Below are positions 50,968 to 64,000 of a stretch of 64,000 nucleotides of DNA, piece after piece. Position numbers and translations under genes: made by a program. Source of the stretch: Trichoplax sp. H2. Lineage: Eukaryota > Placozoa > Uniplacotomia > Trichoplacea. Under the pieces are notes generated by a model that saw only the letters and a program-made list of their open reading frames with translations, ran no database searches and was not told the origin of the DNA. The number at the start of each line of letters is the position of its first letter. Position 1 is the first letter of the stretch. The stretch covers positions 62,001 through 126,000 of the forward strand of contig NOWV01000008.1 of assembly GCA_003344405.1 (NCBI GenBank), in the 5' to 3' direction.

Positions 50968-53559
50968 AATTAGTTAGCTTTAAAATGTTTGAGAAAGCGC
51001 CAAATCGAATCAATGCTTTTCCCTTTGAAAGCATGTAAATATTATTTCACTCGGGATAGGCTCTTAAGATATTCGTTATCTTATAAGCTAAATTCTTTTC
51101 AACGATGGCTTATTCCGTAGAGACCTATCCTAACTCTACGGCTACAATTGTCATCCTTGTTAAGTCATGTATCAGCCAATTGGCTTACGTCCATCACTTG
51201 ACTTGTTACAGTTTTAAAAATAATAATCTATGATTGTCATGATTATGAATCAAAACTATAATTGATATTATGTAAAAAGGCCGCATAGCCTGGCCCATAA
51301 GGCAGTATCTTATGCAAGTACACAAATCATACTGTAATATATCCGATAAATTTTAGAATCTATATTGTTATTAGTCAACCACTTAAAATGTTCTATTTAA
51401 AAATGTTGGCGATTCGGTTATTAGCATTTAAGATAGTTTTAAAATGTTCAATTATTTAATATATTGGAAAGGTAAGTTCTCCCATTTCTGTATTTAAGGT
51501 AACTGTTAAGTAAATTATTCTATTGTAACTCCTTTATCGTAACGATAATGTGCCATACTATACATCGAATTAGAAGACTTTCGTTCAAGCAAACACGAAA
51601 CTAATATTTTCGAATACATAATATTTTAAACTATAATTGCTATCCTATAAAGTTGTCGCCACCGAACTAAGCCATACGTGAAACCGGTGTTGTTAGCGTC
51701 AAAGAGCAAGTTAATGATTGAATGACTCAACCTGCATTTTACTGAAGCACGATATGGGCATTTTCTTTGTACCGTCGTTGTGATGGTTTCGTAACCGCAT
51801 CATCATCAAGGCACTTCTATCAGTGATCACACTTATTGTATATTACATTAAGTACTCACGCCTTGTCATCACTAATAAATACCTACCTGTTTAATCTCAA
51901 CCATGATACGTGCCATTCATTTGAAAGATTTGCAGTATACTCTAGTTTAACATCCAACCGCTGTGATTGATTTTAAAAGGCATTTCTTACGTACACTCAC
52001 AGATTTGGACGTATAACTGTATCCGAAATTTTTAAAGCCTCGTCAAGATTCTCAGGCTTTATTTTTTGTAGCCGAATTACAATACTAATCGTCTAAGCTG
52101 TCTTTACTTCAGTCGTAGAATAGAGTCATAAAATAAGTTATTATGTCATTATAACCTAAAAAATTATGAATTATAACAATTTTTGGATTCTTGTAATTTT
52201 GTGAGTTATTTCAAATAATTCATTATTTCATTTCTATTCAATTGTAAATTTCACATCTGTAGTATTAAAGTTTAATATTGTTTAATCTCTTAATAAATAC
52301 AGTATAAACTATTATAAATGTGTATTTTAATTACAAAAGGCTGCTGTATAGTAAAAGGTCTGTGAAAAGGCTATGTCTCACTCCAAAATCCGATTCAAAA
52401 TTTTTCTCCTCCAAAACTGGTCCGACTTCGAACGACAAATATTCGAATAGTCCGAATATCCGACTTGTATAGTTATGGTTAAGAAAAAAATTTCTCGTCT
52501 ATGTCTCGTATCGTAACAGAAATTTCGTTCGAAATAATCTTTCAAGTGTCATATCATGTCCTCCCCCCTACCAAAGTTTTATATGAGTACCGTACATCAT
52601 ACTACAAAGTAGATACGAAAATAAGGGTAATGATTGCTAAAGTCTGTTGATAAAGAAACCACTATCATAAACTGCTTATTAAAATAACTGTTCTAGTAAT
52701 GGTATTTCAATTATTTTCTTACAAACATTCGTATACTGGAGCTAATTATAAAAGTATGAAAATGGTGCTTTTCATGAAGATATGTAAGAACGCTAGACTT
52801 CAAATTACAAACGCGGCAGAGAACATTTGATATATTGTAATTTTTATTGACTGCCTCTTTGGAAGAAGAGAAGAATTCATTACATAGTTATATACTCCGT
52901 GGTAGAGCTACCTGGCGTATAGTTACAGTTCGATATACTGCATGATAAGATATTTAAACAACAGCTTCTTGCGTATTTTACATTAACGAAATACGAGCAT
53001 CCTCATTGTCTAACTTGTATCTCTATAATTATAATTGAAAATTTTGACTCTACTGCTACAACACTCAAAAAAAAAGACTACACAGAAATATTAAATGTTA
53101 AAATAACAAAGTCTTAACACGTGTACAGTAATTAGATAGGTAATATAGTATAAAAAAATTTACTGCAACAAATATGTTACAGGTTCCGGACTATTGTTTT
53201 GGTAATGATTACAGTACTCAATCTTAGCCCAGCGATAAACACAGCATGTACGCAAACATAAATATATATATATATACGGAAAATATAATTATACATTAGG
53301 ACGTATAGTGCATAGTAACCTGTCACCAGTGACTAAAATCGTTAAAATTATTAGCGGCTTTATACTTTTTTATCCCAGAGGCTGTAGGTAACGAATGTGA
53401 AGACGTAGTTGAGCTTGAATAAATATGATTATATAATGCAAACTTAGTCTGTACGAAAGTAAACTTAATTATGGTTAATGCACTTTACAAGTAATTGCAC
53501 ATTTTGCAATCATATAAACTTCGTAGAATGTTCTAATATATTAGTCAATAAAATGAGAA
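50968..53559. other. Convergent spacer, no gene seen
   Basis: AT-rich sequence between the Yippee-like and PPIL2 3' ends. I found no exon with family similarity and only a short AT run near 53262. If PPIL2 has a further C-terminal exon it would lie here; I looked for one and did not find it. Confidence 0.5.
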
Positions 53560-56500
53560 TTACCTGTGATCATCTGCAGCAATATATTTACCGATTCCTG
53601 TACGAAGAGCCTTCTTTGGTTGTTGTAAACTTGTTGAGATTACGTCAGCTTTCTGATTTCAATTAAGTTTAACATGTATTAAAATGACCCTTTTCGTAAA
53701 ATCCGATAAATTAGATTGTAACATCTTCACAAAGATTATTACCCTTTTATCTGCTGGTTTTGTATCTTTTAAGGACTGTTTTTCCTGCTCGATCTATAAG
53801 TACATATAACTTGATGCTATAGAAAAGATTTACTTTAATAATACATAAATACCGTACAACTTACAGCAGCATCAACTTCTTCAAATGGATCGACAAAAAC
53901 GGTAGTTTGTATCAATTTAATTTCATCCTAAAGGGCAATTAAAAGGCAATATTTCAGCTAACTTAAATTTTTCAATGGTAAGAAGTAAAGACATTAACTA
54001 TCAAAGATTCCTTACTTTCGGACGATCATTCTTATCGGTTTCTATTCGTTCAACAACATTAAGAACATCTATACCACCTACAAGCCTTCAAAGAAAGTTA
54101 AAGGTAGCCAAATAATCAATTATATACGATATTGAAACTCAAAAAAATTTGGCAAAGTATCATTAATACTAACTTTCCGAAGACAGTATGTTTATTATCA
54201 AGGTGGCGGCATGATCGAAATGTTATAAAACTATACAAAAGCAAACAGACAATATGATACGAAATCATCTTATTTTTATAGCCATACTGGTTAAAATAAT
54301 CTTATAATTCTCAATATTTTCAGATTGTGAGTTACAAAAGTAGTTTAAATCCTTACAATTGTGATTTATTAGTATTAGTGCCAGAATTTGCCATGCTAAG
54401 AACTCCTCGACCTGTCATAATAGCATTCCTATATAAGTGACAATTATATCGTATAATCTGTAAGGTCTAAAGAGCAGTAAGTACAACCTTGATGAACAAG
54501 ATTAGATTTAAATTCGTCTTTAAACGGCCTTCCAAAAGCAGATTCTCCACCTATAATATTAACACGTACATTTATTAATTGTTGAATAATAAAATTAATG
54601 TAAATCATAGACGAAACTGTTACTAAGTACAAGATTAGATACTGTCGTACCTTTGCCGGTCCCAGTCGGATCACCGCCTTGAAACATAAAATTGCGTATA
54701 AGGCGATGGAAGACTGTGTATAATAGCGGAATATAATGAAGAACAGGCAAAAAATGTTAGTAATTTGAATTTAAACAACAAATTACAGACTAAATTAGTA
54801 AATATATATTTATATTTGCGGTATCAATAATATTAGAGTAAGCATGTGGTCTTTTCTTACTAGTATCATTATAGTATCCAGATTTGCACAATTTTATAAA
54901 ATTTTCACAGGCTCGTGGTACCTTGATAATGATCACGAAAAGTAAAATACATTTACAATATTAGACACTTCCTATAAGTTTTTAATTAGTTCTATTAATC
55001 CAAGCGATTACAAAGAGTCTAAGCTCTTGCTTGAAGTTACTGCTATAATCGCGGCTAGCGTTCGATGTAATTCCTATATTTACAAGCCTTACCAGATCAC
55101 AATGGAGTTCTAAATTAAGATTTCCAAAATTTGTCTGCAAACGAACGTATCCTATGTTACAAAGAAGACAGTTATAGTTACCATTGCTAGAAACAATCTA
55201 GGTAAAGTGAATAAATTGAGCAACATTACCTTTAGATTTCACCTTTTGATATCTTACTATTTCATCGCTGATTATGGCTGGAAACGTTTAAGTACATCAT
55301 TGATAAGCGAGTTTTACATTACACTTTAAATTGACTGACATGCAAAACCTGACCACTAGTTAGATGTGGCCAATGCACCAAAAATAAATTAACTCTTTAA
55401 GTTATACATACCGGCCTTTTGCTTTGTTTCAGGGACCACTGCCGTAGAAGTAAATGAAGCTGCCATTGCATTAGTAGAGTAATGTGCCTAAAGATTAATT
55501 TACATTCAATTTATTCCAATTTATAGCGAAATAGTTTTATCACGGTAGATAACCCATAATATGAAATAGACACAAGTCTATAGACCGTTTGCTTTGTGCT
55601 CAAGTCTTCTTCCTTATCTTTCTGTTGAAGTTTATTCACGTCATCCTGTAGTATTAATACAAAATCTCTGTAGGTTCACTATTTTCATAAGCATTTATTC
55701 ATATTCGATGCAGAAAAGTTTAAAATATAACTTTATATTATACCAACCGTTTCATTCTTTTTTACGGTTAACTGGGAAAGAATGTCCTCTGTTTCAGGAT
55801 TGCAGTAGTTCAGGTAGTATTTTGGATCTTCTTTCGCTTTAATCCTCTCTAAGTTATACAGTTTATTATAAAATTGATTTTAAAAGTTAATGATATGTAT
55901 GTATGCTACTATAAAGTAATTTGCAGACCATCCAAATAGAATAATTAACTAAAAATATTATTCTTTGGTGGGCTTGATTGAATTGACTCCTCTACCTTCA
56001 TCGACTAATTTCAGGTTATTCTTAATATAGTGAAAGTCTGATATATTAAACTTGTCCAATTTAGTTGGGTCCTTAAAAGAATAGCGTAATAAATTCATAA
56101 GTATTATTAATCGATATTTATCAAGTTCAAGTAATGAATTTAAGAGAGGTTAAAATATAGGACTCAGACCTGTATAGTGATGACATCGCCTCTTTTAAAT
56201 GGTTCATCATTAATTAAGTCTCTAAAGTGCTTTGGTTTAAAATTTAAGCGTTCAACGGCCTAGGAATTGATAATATTGTAGAAGGATAAATATCCACAAT
56301 TACATGTAATATAGATAAAACCTATTACAAGCAGCAGGCAATAGTCAATAAAGGGGAATTGAAATATTAATAAATCTTTACCTCATAAGAAAATACATTT
56401 CCAGACGTTTTGATAGCTATAATATGGGAATTTTTGGTAAAAACTTTGAATGTTACTGGGCAGTGATAACTTCCTTCTGAGTTTTTATGGAATATAAGCT

Positions 56501-58005
56501 TTGTTAAAGATTTCGGATCTAAAACCTATATATATATGCAATTGATAAGTACATTAGTAAGACGTAGTAATCCACGACGATTTAACTTTGTAAAAGTGTA
56601 TTAATAGAAGATGATTATGGTGCTTATCGGTATCGGTAGTACAGTATATCTAAAGATGGTAGTTTAGTGTTACCTGTCCAGTAATGGGATTGTGGCCGTA
56701 TTTTTTTAGATAGGGGACAATGTTCCTAGTATCATATGGACCATTAAAGAAAGCAAGATTATTAGTAATGCAATAGGTAAAAACTCACTATGCACACAGT
56801 ATAATATGAATTTAATATAGTACTGCATCATATAGTCAATGGTTGAATATGATACTAATACAACAATAAAACTTACAGCAAATCAAAAATAATTCCTTCG
56901 GATGTACATACTGGGTACTCAAATGGCTGCAATGATAAGCTAAGTAAAAAATTTTAGAAAAGGCAAAATAAGAAAATTGATGGCATTAAATGGTACAGCA
57001 CGAGAAGAGAAATTGGAGAAGTTTCAACTTTAGCTTGATGAACACATAATTGGTTCTTGAAATTGAAAGAGTATATATAAATTTTAGCGTAAAAAAACTA
57101 CTCTGGCGCGTGTTTATTGATATTGATACACGAGTTTACTGATGTACTTAGCCAATTATAATATAAACGTGTACATTGGAAGTTATTTTATGCTCAAACC
57201 TGCAACAATCGAAGGGTAACCGTCTAAATTCTGCATTTTCTCCGGTTACACGCTCTAGGTAATCAAGCAATCAAGACAGTGATGATGCTGCTAGAATAGC
57301 GCGATGTACATATAGTTCATCAGTACTGTATAATACAGTAGCGCACAAAATCGATCAATTCTGCAAATATGACTGATCAAAGTAGTTGGGCAAATTGTCC
57401 TGTGCTGTTCATGATAAGTGCAGTAGTCAATAACAAATATATTGCTCGTATGACATCATCTACGATCATCTACAGTTACTGTAGGTAGGCCTCTAAAAAC
57501 TAGTTTGACAATTGAGTACATTACTATGTAGATTTTGTACATTCCTAACATTGGGTTGTAACGATTTCAGCTAATTACAGTAGCTGTGTATAGGGTTAAG
57601 AAGCCATGCACTACATGGGTAAGCATATCCATGAATATACTACAAGTTTCCTTGCAAAGATAATGAAATGTTGCAACGGTTACCACTTTTTTCGTATGTA
57701 AACAGCATCATCCTTTCTTACCTTTGCGCTTGCCTCCGTAAAAGGTCGTCCACTCATTGCTAGTGATATACCTAGGTGTACAAAATAATAATATGCCTCG
57801 TTTACTTCAAATAGTCAGTGTTTTGCAGCCTAGTGAGCGTGATTATATCCTATCGTATTGCAATTGCTGTCTTTGTAACCAAGTTGAACGACTCTACTTC
57901 CATTATGATAATTTAGGCAAGACGAATCAAATGATGCTATCAACATGATGACATTATTATTATTTCAGCTTACATTTTATCTTTCTGATGTTGTTTCTTG
58001 CCCAT
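53560..58005 (-). CDS. PPIL2: PPIL2: U-box and cyclophilin-like domain protein
   Basis: This is a spliceosome-associated, ubiquitin-ligase-type cyclophilin. Twenty-one exons in order: 58005-57974, 57771-57722, 57230-57200, 56939-56877, 56725-56674, 56525-56382, 56259-56170, 56071-55996, 55848-55748, 55645-55586, 55487-55412, 55151-55093, 54921-54861, 54713-54651, 54550-54488, 54411-54357, 54230-54174, 54085-54016, 53927-53865, 53793-53743 and 53652-53560. Phases agree, giving about 469 residues. N terminus [11 protein letters not shown]-box region about 27-110 ([49 protein letters not shown]); cyclophilin domain about 258-415 ([57 protein letters not shown]). The Trp that binds cyclosporin in cyclophilin A is His here (RHLDNKH). 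The end is uncertain: TAA follows AGG directly at a possible donor. The exons 55848-55748 and 55645-55586 lie in the variable linker and are less certain. Confidence 0.93.
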
Positions 58006-58918
58006 GATGGAGTCAGGATTCTTTTGGTATTAGGATTGATGGAATATTAGTATGGAAAGGATAGACAAGTGCAATATCGTCGATTTAATGCTATAATAGA
58101 ACACAATTTGAGTTGAAGTTGGATTGGCCGAACAGTCTCTTCCTCAACGGGGAATGAACGGATTGTTGGGGTATGCTTGGAGACCAGTAGCGTGCTAGTA
58201 CCGTGTCGTTCCAGACCGTACCGTACACCGTACCGTACTGTGTCTGTATGCCATAGAGTACAGTGTACAGTACGTATCGAGAAGTACGTACTGTACACTG
58301 TAGGTACGATGACTACAAACCGTACTCTGGTTTTGGACTACAGTACTCCGGTCAATGTGGTAAGTCTGGTAAGATCTAATAGGGATTTTATAACTGCCCT
58401 TTGGCATGATCTACTCGTCGTGTTTCTCCTCGTTGTCCATGACTGTGCGTAGCAGCTACTGTACACTCAGTGTACAACCTACAGGTACGATGTGCTACAG
58501 GAAATTGCTAAAGGGGCAAATTTGATGACTATGATTGAATTGTAGATTAGAATGAATAGAATTTCCAGTTCACTTAACGTAGCATGCGCAGTACGCTGTG
58601 CAGTACGCTGTGCAGTGTAGGTGTACTGTACTGTTATAAGTAAGTGATCGTGTACGAGCAATCGTCCATCTTTCCGCGCTTTACTCTTGGCCAGATGGAC
58701 TTACAGACAGCACCAATTCAGTGGTAGACGGTTGACCTTCCCTCTGTTTATTTATTTATACAGAGGAGCGTGACTTGCGTCGGTACAGTGTACAGTACTT
58801 CAACACAGTACATTGTACAGTAGCACCGTACACTACTTCACTGTACAGTACACTACAGTACTGTACTGTACTGTATCATTGAAAGTGTCACCCCAGTCCG
58901 GTTGACACTGTGGCTGTT
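58006..58918. other. Divergent spacer with palindromic-word clusters
   Basis: This is the PPIL2 promoter side. Dense GTACTGTAC/ACAGTGTAC words are found at about 58205-58305, 58455-58475, 58585-58635 and 58780-58880. Several overlapping low-complexity open frames result, and none is supported as a gene. Confidence 0.5.
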
Positions 58919-59290
58919 GTTTGTCACTGCAGCACGTCACCCTACTGGCATCAACCACCAACGAGCACCAGCCAATCAATCCTTCGGACCTTCCGACTTC
59001 AAATCTGTTGTTCGTCACTACAGTACCGTCACCCTACTGGCATCAACCACCAACGACCACCAGCCAATCAATCGTTCGGACCTTCCGACTTCAAATCTGT
59101 TGTTCGTCACTACAGCACGTCACCGTACTGGCATCAACCACCAACGAGTACCAGCCAATCAGTCCTTCGGACTTTCCGACTTCAAATCTGTTGTTCGTCA
59201 CTACAGTCTACAGCACGTCACCGTACTGGTATCAACCACCAACGAGCACCAGCCAATCTGTCCTTCGGACCTTCCGACTTCAAATCACAA
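58919..59290. repeat. Tandem array, period about 91 bp, four units, open in all forward frames
   Basis: Four units contain GGCATCAACCACCAACGAGC (variants) and CTTCGGACCTTCCGACTTCA, followed by ATCTGTTGTTCGTCACTACA and an ACGTCACC. Motif starts are near 58948, 59039, 59130 and 59230. The last spacing is about nine bases longer. Since 91 is not a multiple of three, each unit shifts frame, and all three plus-strand frames are open for more than 120 codons. Confidence 0.85.
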
Positions 59291-62245
59291 GTTTGATGAA
59301 ACGCTTTCTAGGGAGGGCAGAATAAACTACTGCTCCATTTCTTCGCTCTAATTTTTCTTCCACATCATTCAACGTTGACCTATCGATTAAATCTACTGTT
59401 TCAAAGTCATTATTAAGCCTTCAAGTCTGTGGATAGAAAGAAAAGATTGATTCAAGAGTTTATTTAATTTTTTTTTTTTCCCCCTTTCCTCGACCACCAC
59501 AGGCAAATTGTTGCATTGCGATTTGCCGTTAATCACTGTATTGTACTTGGAGTCAAATCACAACGTTCACTGTCAGCTAGTCCATCGATTCTTCAAAATG
59601 TCTTGGTCAAGGATTGAATTCTGCCGTAGCTTGATGTAACGACTCCTTGAATTGCCAGTGAGGAATGCTTCAACGCTCCATGGTTAGAATTGTTGATTAG
59701 ATCAATAATCTACACGTGTTAGTCGATCGATTCTATAGCCATTGGCAGTTATTGCATAATTTGAAGATGTCCTTCTGCAAATGCCTTGTTTTAATGATTG
59801 TTGACGTTTTACCAACAGAGACGAACAATAGCAAGCAGCGTTAACGTACAATGATGGCACAAGAGTCTTACAATGAGGTAAAAGTAATATTATCATCGGA
59901 TTTGAAAGTTATTTTCTACCCTATCATCATGCTATCCACATCAATATCTACTTCTTCGACGACAATGTTGTTGTCATGTTGAGGTTAACTTTGGGGAGGA
60001 TTCCAGACCGATGGGTACGAAACTGTTAGCGTCGATTAGCCTTGCTTTTCCCCCTCTTTATATTGTCGTACCGATGATGGCGATAGAATAGTATTGATTT
60101 ACCGAATAACATGGTAAGGATCAACGAGTAATCATCAAGTAGTAAAACAAGCCAATTAGATACGACACATAAACGAGCGTTAAAAAGACTGTTGGAGATC
60201 CAATCCAACCTTATCATTGTCGCTGCATGCAGCGAGATACCATGAATCATCACTTAGTGCATTCCTTGTCCATCCTACTACAATACCGGATTGGACATTG
60301 GCCTAAAAAACCAAATAACCATTCAACATGACGATATTGCTGTCTATTTGACGTGTTTCTACATCGTCCTTGTCCATTGCAACCATTCGTCAATAAACTA
60401 CAATGAATCTACTGGTGTCATCGACACTTTTCGATCATCATCGTCATACATTACTTTGATGATATTGGAGGGTTTACTTTGTAGCCAAAGCATTCTTTTT
60501 TGATGATACCGTCAACTTTTCATCCATCATCCACTCGCTGTATATAGACGTGTTGTATATCATAAAAACTCGTCTACTCCGACTATATAAACTACAGTCC
60601 AAGAATTTTCCCTATAATAATAACGATTATCAGTGCAATTCAGCGATTGATTTTTTTTTTTTTTTCCAATATTCTATCGATCACAATACTACGGAAGTTG
60701 AATTTTATCCATGACATAGAAGGCATATTTCATCAAAGTCATTTTATTCTCGGTTGATTGTAAATAATTCTTCTCATGATAGTCAACTCTACAACTGCTT
60801 TCTTTGTTAGGCTAATACTTGTACTATAGGCTGATCAAATTAGACTGTCTTAAAAATGACTTTTCCCATCAAAACCAACTCAATACCCTATCCTATCGTT
60901 ATCAACGCGCACGGTGTTTGCGATATCGTTTATCAGCTTATTTAAAAGATAATAACATGATTAAATATTACTGCATGAACACGTTTTTAATCCAATGCAA
61001 CGAAATAACGATTAGCCCATGACGTAGTAATAAAGTGTTAACGTTTTAACTTTGTAACCCTACTGTCTAAAAACTGCCACCTCCACTATTACCAACCAAG
61101 TTGGTCATTCACCATCTTCAATATTCACACCTTCCGTCCTTATCCCAGACGGACTGGACTAAATTACGACCCACCGACGAGACGACATAAGTTCTGACTT
61201 TTTGTCCATGTCTGTTCTAAATTTCAAAGTTTGGGTGATAACGCAAAACGGCAACATTAAAAGTTACTTTCCCTCTTTACAATTAATGGAAGTTGAACGA
61301 TCGGCCTCTCTATCGCAAAGTCTGTCCTTTATTTTTTGACGCTTATAGCAGTGTTTGGATAGTTCTGCCCATACAGACGCCGACCGAGCAATCTTACATT
61401 CCATATTGGAAATGAGTCACCCACCGTCTGACCTTGGCGAATTAATTATGATAGCGGTTAAATACGATACATAGTAATGGTTGAATAATTGAATTCTTAT
61501 TTTATTAAAATAAGAAATGGATTTTTACTGGAGTAATAGGGGTTAATATGAGCTTGTAAAAAGCGATTGTAGTCTTTATTAGTTTACAGCCCTTATTCCT
61601 ATGCCAGATGATGATTGAAGATAATTACAAGTAAACCTCTGATTTATTTTAGGGGTTGTAGAATTTTATAGTTGTTGACTTGCGGTGACTGACTGCTTAT
61701 TATCCATAAAATAACTTTTTCTTTGCAATCAATACCAATATAGTACCATTGTTAACAATTTTACTTCTCTTGAGTCAAAAAGTGAAGTTTAAGGGTTCCT
61801 CATAGTATACGATTTACGTATACCTCTTTCCCCCTGCTGCTCCTTACCTCGCCGATTTTGATAGGGTGTATAGCTATTAAGCACTTCAAAACTTAATATC
61901 AAAAGGGATTCAATTAAGTAGTTGACTTTATTGTATATATACAGTATATATACCGGCACATAATTTAAAGCGAACTAAATTACCACTTAGCACTCTGACC
62001 ATTACTAATATGAAGTAATCGCTTAAAATGCGTTCAATCCAACGCTATAATCTACTGGCGTCATAGATGTACTAATTTAGACGCGGGTCATTTTAATAGC
62101 TAAACTACAGCAGCATACTGATAGACGCTTAGATAGAGTCTAAATAGAATATAGAGTTTACGATACAAATTAAAGCCGTAGTAATTACGCAAGATATTTA
62201 ATGAACAACATGAAGTAACCCATTTTATGTATTAATTGTTCTTAG
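59291..62245. other. Spacer upstream of the TTC28-like gene
   Basis: The GC content is somewhat higher than elsewhere up to about 61450, with poly-T runs near 59468 and 60652. No exon with recognisable similarity was found. The first exon or exons of the TTC28-like gene probably lie in this interval. Confidence 0.45.
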
Positions 62246-64000
62246 GTTGACGAATTAAAGCAACGTTTTTTAGGTTTTGTCAACCAAGCCAGCCAAGCCT
62301 GTAAACAAGATAATTACCAATTGGCTAGCAAATTGTATACGCAAGCGATTGAACTAGATAAAAATAATCATGTTTTATTCAGCAATCGGTCTGCAGCGTA
62401 TGTACGATGTGGAGAATATTATCTTGCTCTCCAAGATTCTAATCAGACCATTAAGTTAAATCCAACATGGCCAAAGGTAGATACAGTATATTGTACACTC
62501 ATTCTTATCGTTATGCTTATACAGTATGCCTAGCTATCGGATAGTTAATTAAACGTAAAGACTGTACTACCATTAATCTCACCTTTAGCCTCATGGGTGA
62601 ATTAGAATATTCACGTATGCATGCTACCATTCGTACAGTAAGTCAGAAAGAGCTTCTTGACTAGTCATTATGCCGTAATTATTACTAAACAGTATACATT
62701 GGTCTAACTAATAATTTCTGTGATTTGTGTGAAAGCTAAACAGTTGTTTTGAATGTCATAAAAAGTAAGCCTGCCTGGTATTTAATAAACCACAGGTGAC
62801 AGATTTATAATACGTTCACTTATATCAATGCTTTTAGTTAAAGCGTTCACGCATTTAATATCGCTCTTGGCTATCCCTGTGGCTATATGTTTGTTATGTC
62901 CTTATTGCACATAGGAGACTACATGTAATGTGTTGGCAGTTGAATAGCTGAAAAATGACTCTTTTTGTTCTATAGCATTATAGCTCGTTATCAGCAATCT
63001 ATCATAGAAATACTTGCGTAGTTAATGGTTATTACACCATCATCGTTGCGTATGCTACACTAATAAATATATATGTATAACTGCATATAGGGTTTCTTTC
63101 GTAAAGCCATTGCGCAACAAATGCTTGGCCATTTTTCAGACGCTTTAGAAACATTCGCAAGCGGGTTAGTATTGGAACCTCGTAATGATCAATTATTAAA
63201 TGGATTAAAAATGGTATCTCTCCAGTGGTCATGGAAGGGTAAGTGAAATTGATGTCTATTCCATAAATTTTCGTCAATAGAATTGAAGTATGATTATAGC
63301 AATGGTAGTTGCAATCACTCGCTGAGTAAAAAAATGAACCTACTTTTTTTAAACATCTCGCTATCATGATCAACTTTATACATTTATACATTTTACTTTA
63401 ATGTATTGTAACTGTATATTTAATCTATTCTAACGTTTACTTCTACATTTTATAATAAAACAAATTAGAGAAATTACGTCCAATATGGAAACAACTTGAG
63501 AAAACTAAATTAGACAAAAACGCTTTCGTTGTCATTTCTGTTCTCGGTCAAGAACTATTGACAGCTGGACTAACGAAAAGTGCTATAGCTGTTTTAGAAT
63601 CAGCATTAAAAATTGATTCTCAAAGTCTTAGGTTACGTGGCTCTGTATATTCAGCTCTTAGTACCGCATATTGGCGCTTAGGTGATACCGATCGAGCTAT
63701 TCACTTTATGAATGAAGATCTTCAAGTTGCTAAACAACTAGAAGATGTTGACGGTGAATGCCGGGCTGTCGGAAATCTAGGAAATGCTTTGTTTGCTAAG
63801 CACCGTAGTCAAGACGCGTTAACACACCTTCGTGAACAACTAAAATTATCTATGAGGAGAAAAGATCGCTCTAGTGCTGCAGTCGCATTAAGTAGTCTTG
63901 GGCATGTATACTCTGCTCTTGGTGACATTAAGAATGCAATGGCAAGTCATAAGCAATGCCTTACCATTGTTTGCCAATTAAATGATAGAAAAAAAGAAGG
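62246..64000 (+). CDS. TTC28: TTC28-like tetratricopeptide-repeat protein (5' exon not found; 3' end outside window)
   Basis: Three exons are visible: 62246-62476, 63091-63238 and 63469 to the window end, in consistent phase and open to the last base. TPR-type helices are seen in the first two exons (ASKLYTQAIELDKNNHVLFS, NRSAAYVRCGEYYLALQD, LNPTWPK, GHFSDALETFASGLVLEP). The third resembles TTC28 closely: FVVISVLGQELLTAG, LRLRGSVYSALSTAYW, GECRAVGNLGNALF, ALSSLGHVYSALGDIKNAMA and SHKQC. TTC28 is a very long TPR protein linked to Aurora B and cytokinesis in mammals. A GPSM2/LGN-like TPR protein is the main alternative, but the N-terminal Hsp70-adaptor-like repeat followed by SVxGQELLTAG favours TTC28. 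The first exon begins after CTTAG in phase 0, so the start codon lies upstream. Confidence 0.85.

Noticed and set aside
58902-59351. Three overlapping open frames of about 130-150 codons as possible genes
   Set aside because: All arise from one 91-bp unit that rotates frame; no initiation context or similarity distinguishes one from the others. Reported as a repeat and as a finding only.
60291-61022. Several 60-75-codon open frames in the spacer before the TTC28-like gene
   Set aside because: They lack splice partners, repeats or recognised motifs and are of a length expected by chance.

Overview
This window is eukaryotic and almost certainly from an animal. It is AT-rich, its genes are split into many short exons (about 30-350 bp) joined at GT...AG introns, and the predicted proteins are close to metazoan families: Rab35, ERK1/2 with a TEY loop, Yippee-like, moonraker/KIAA0753, TTC28 and PPIL2. 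The density of about ten genes in 64 kb, the compact introns and the high similarity to vertebrate proteins suggest an early-branching animal with a compact genome, such as a placozoan. The species is an inference. Every gene model was assembled by hand from splice signals, codon phase and remembered family features; no alignment was run.

Layout: (1) 213-4407 (+), the 3' half of a TAP/ABCB-type ABC half-transporter. (2) 6569-8960 (-), a complete MND1 gene for a meiotic recombination factor. (3) 8961-12413, a repeat-rich spacer with a dimeric tandem array. (4) 12414-16403 (-), a complete Rab35. (5) 16404-19389, a spacer with a tandem array of about 185 bp. (6) 19390-22311 (-), an ABHD11-type alpha/beta hydrolase. 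(7) 22987-29114 (+), moonraker/KIAA0753, a centriolar-satellite protein, in 18 exons. (8) 30296-31698 (-), an unrecognised cysteine-free single-pass membrane protein. (9) 31699-35433, with no recognisable gene. (10) 35434-43605 (-), a complete ERK1/2 MAP kinase in 11 exons, with a foldback element in one intron. (11) 43606-48044, a spacer with tandem repeats and ACTGTACAGT-rich DNA. (12) 48045-50967 (+), Yippee-like. (13) 53560-58005 (-), PPIL2 in 21 exons. (14) 58006-62245, a spacer with a frame-rotating tandem repeat. (15) 62246-64000 (+), the start of a TTC28-like TPR gene that runs off the window.

The genes do not form an operon or a shared pathway. They are housekeeping, signalling and cell-division genes: ERK signalling, Rab35 trafficking, the centriole (moonraker; TTC28 is also linked to cell division), spliceosomal/ubiquitin PPIL2 and meiotic MND1. 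I found no RNA genes, CRISPR arrays or autonomous transposons. The most unusual points are a K-D-C minisatellite insertion inside the ABC ATPase domain, a CAAX-type tail on Rab35, an MND1 start codon that may sit alone in its exon, a probable GC-AG intron, the foldback element in the ERK intron, the dimeric and frame-rotating tandem repeats, and clusters of the self-complementary word TACTGTACAGTA in the spacers.
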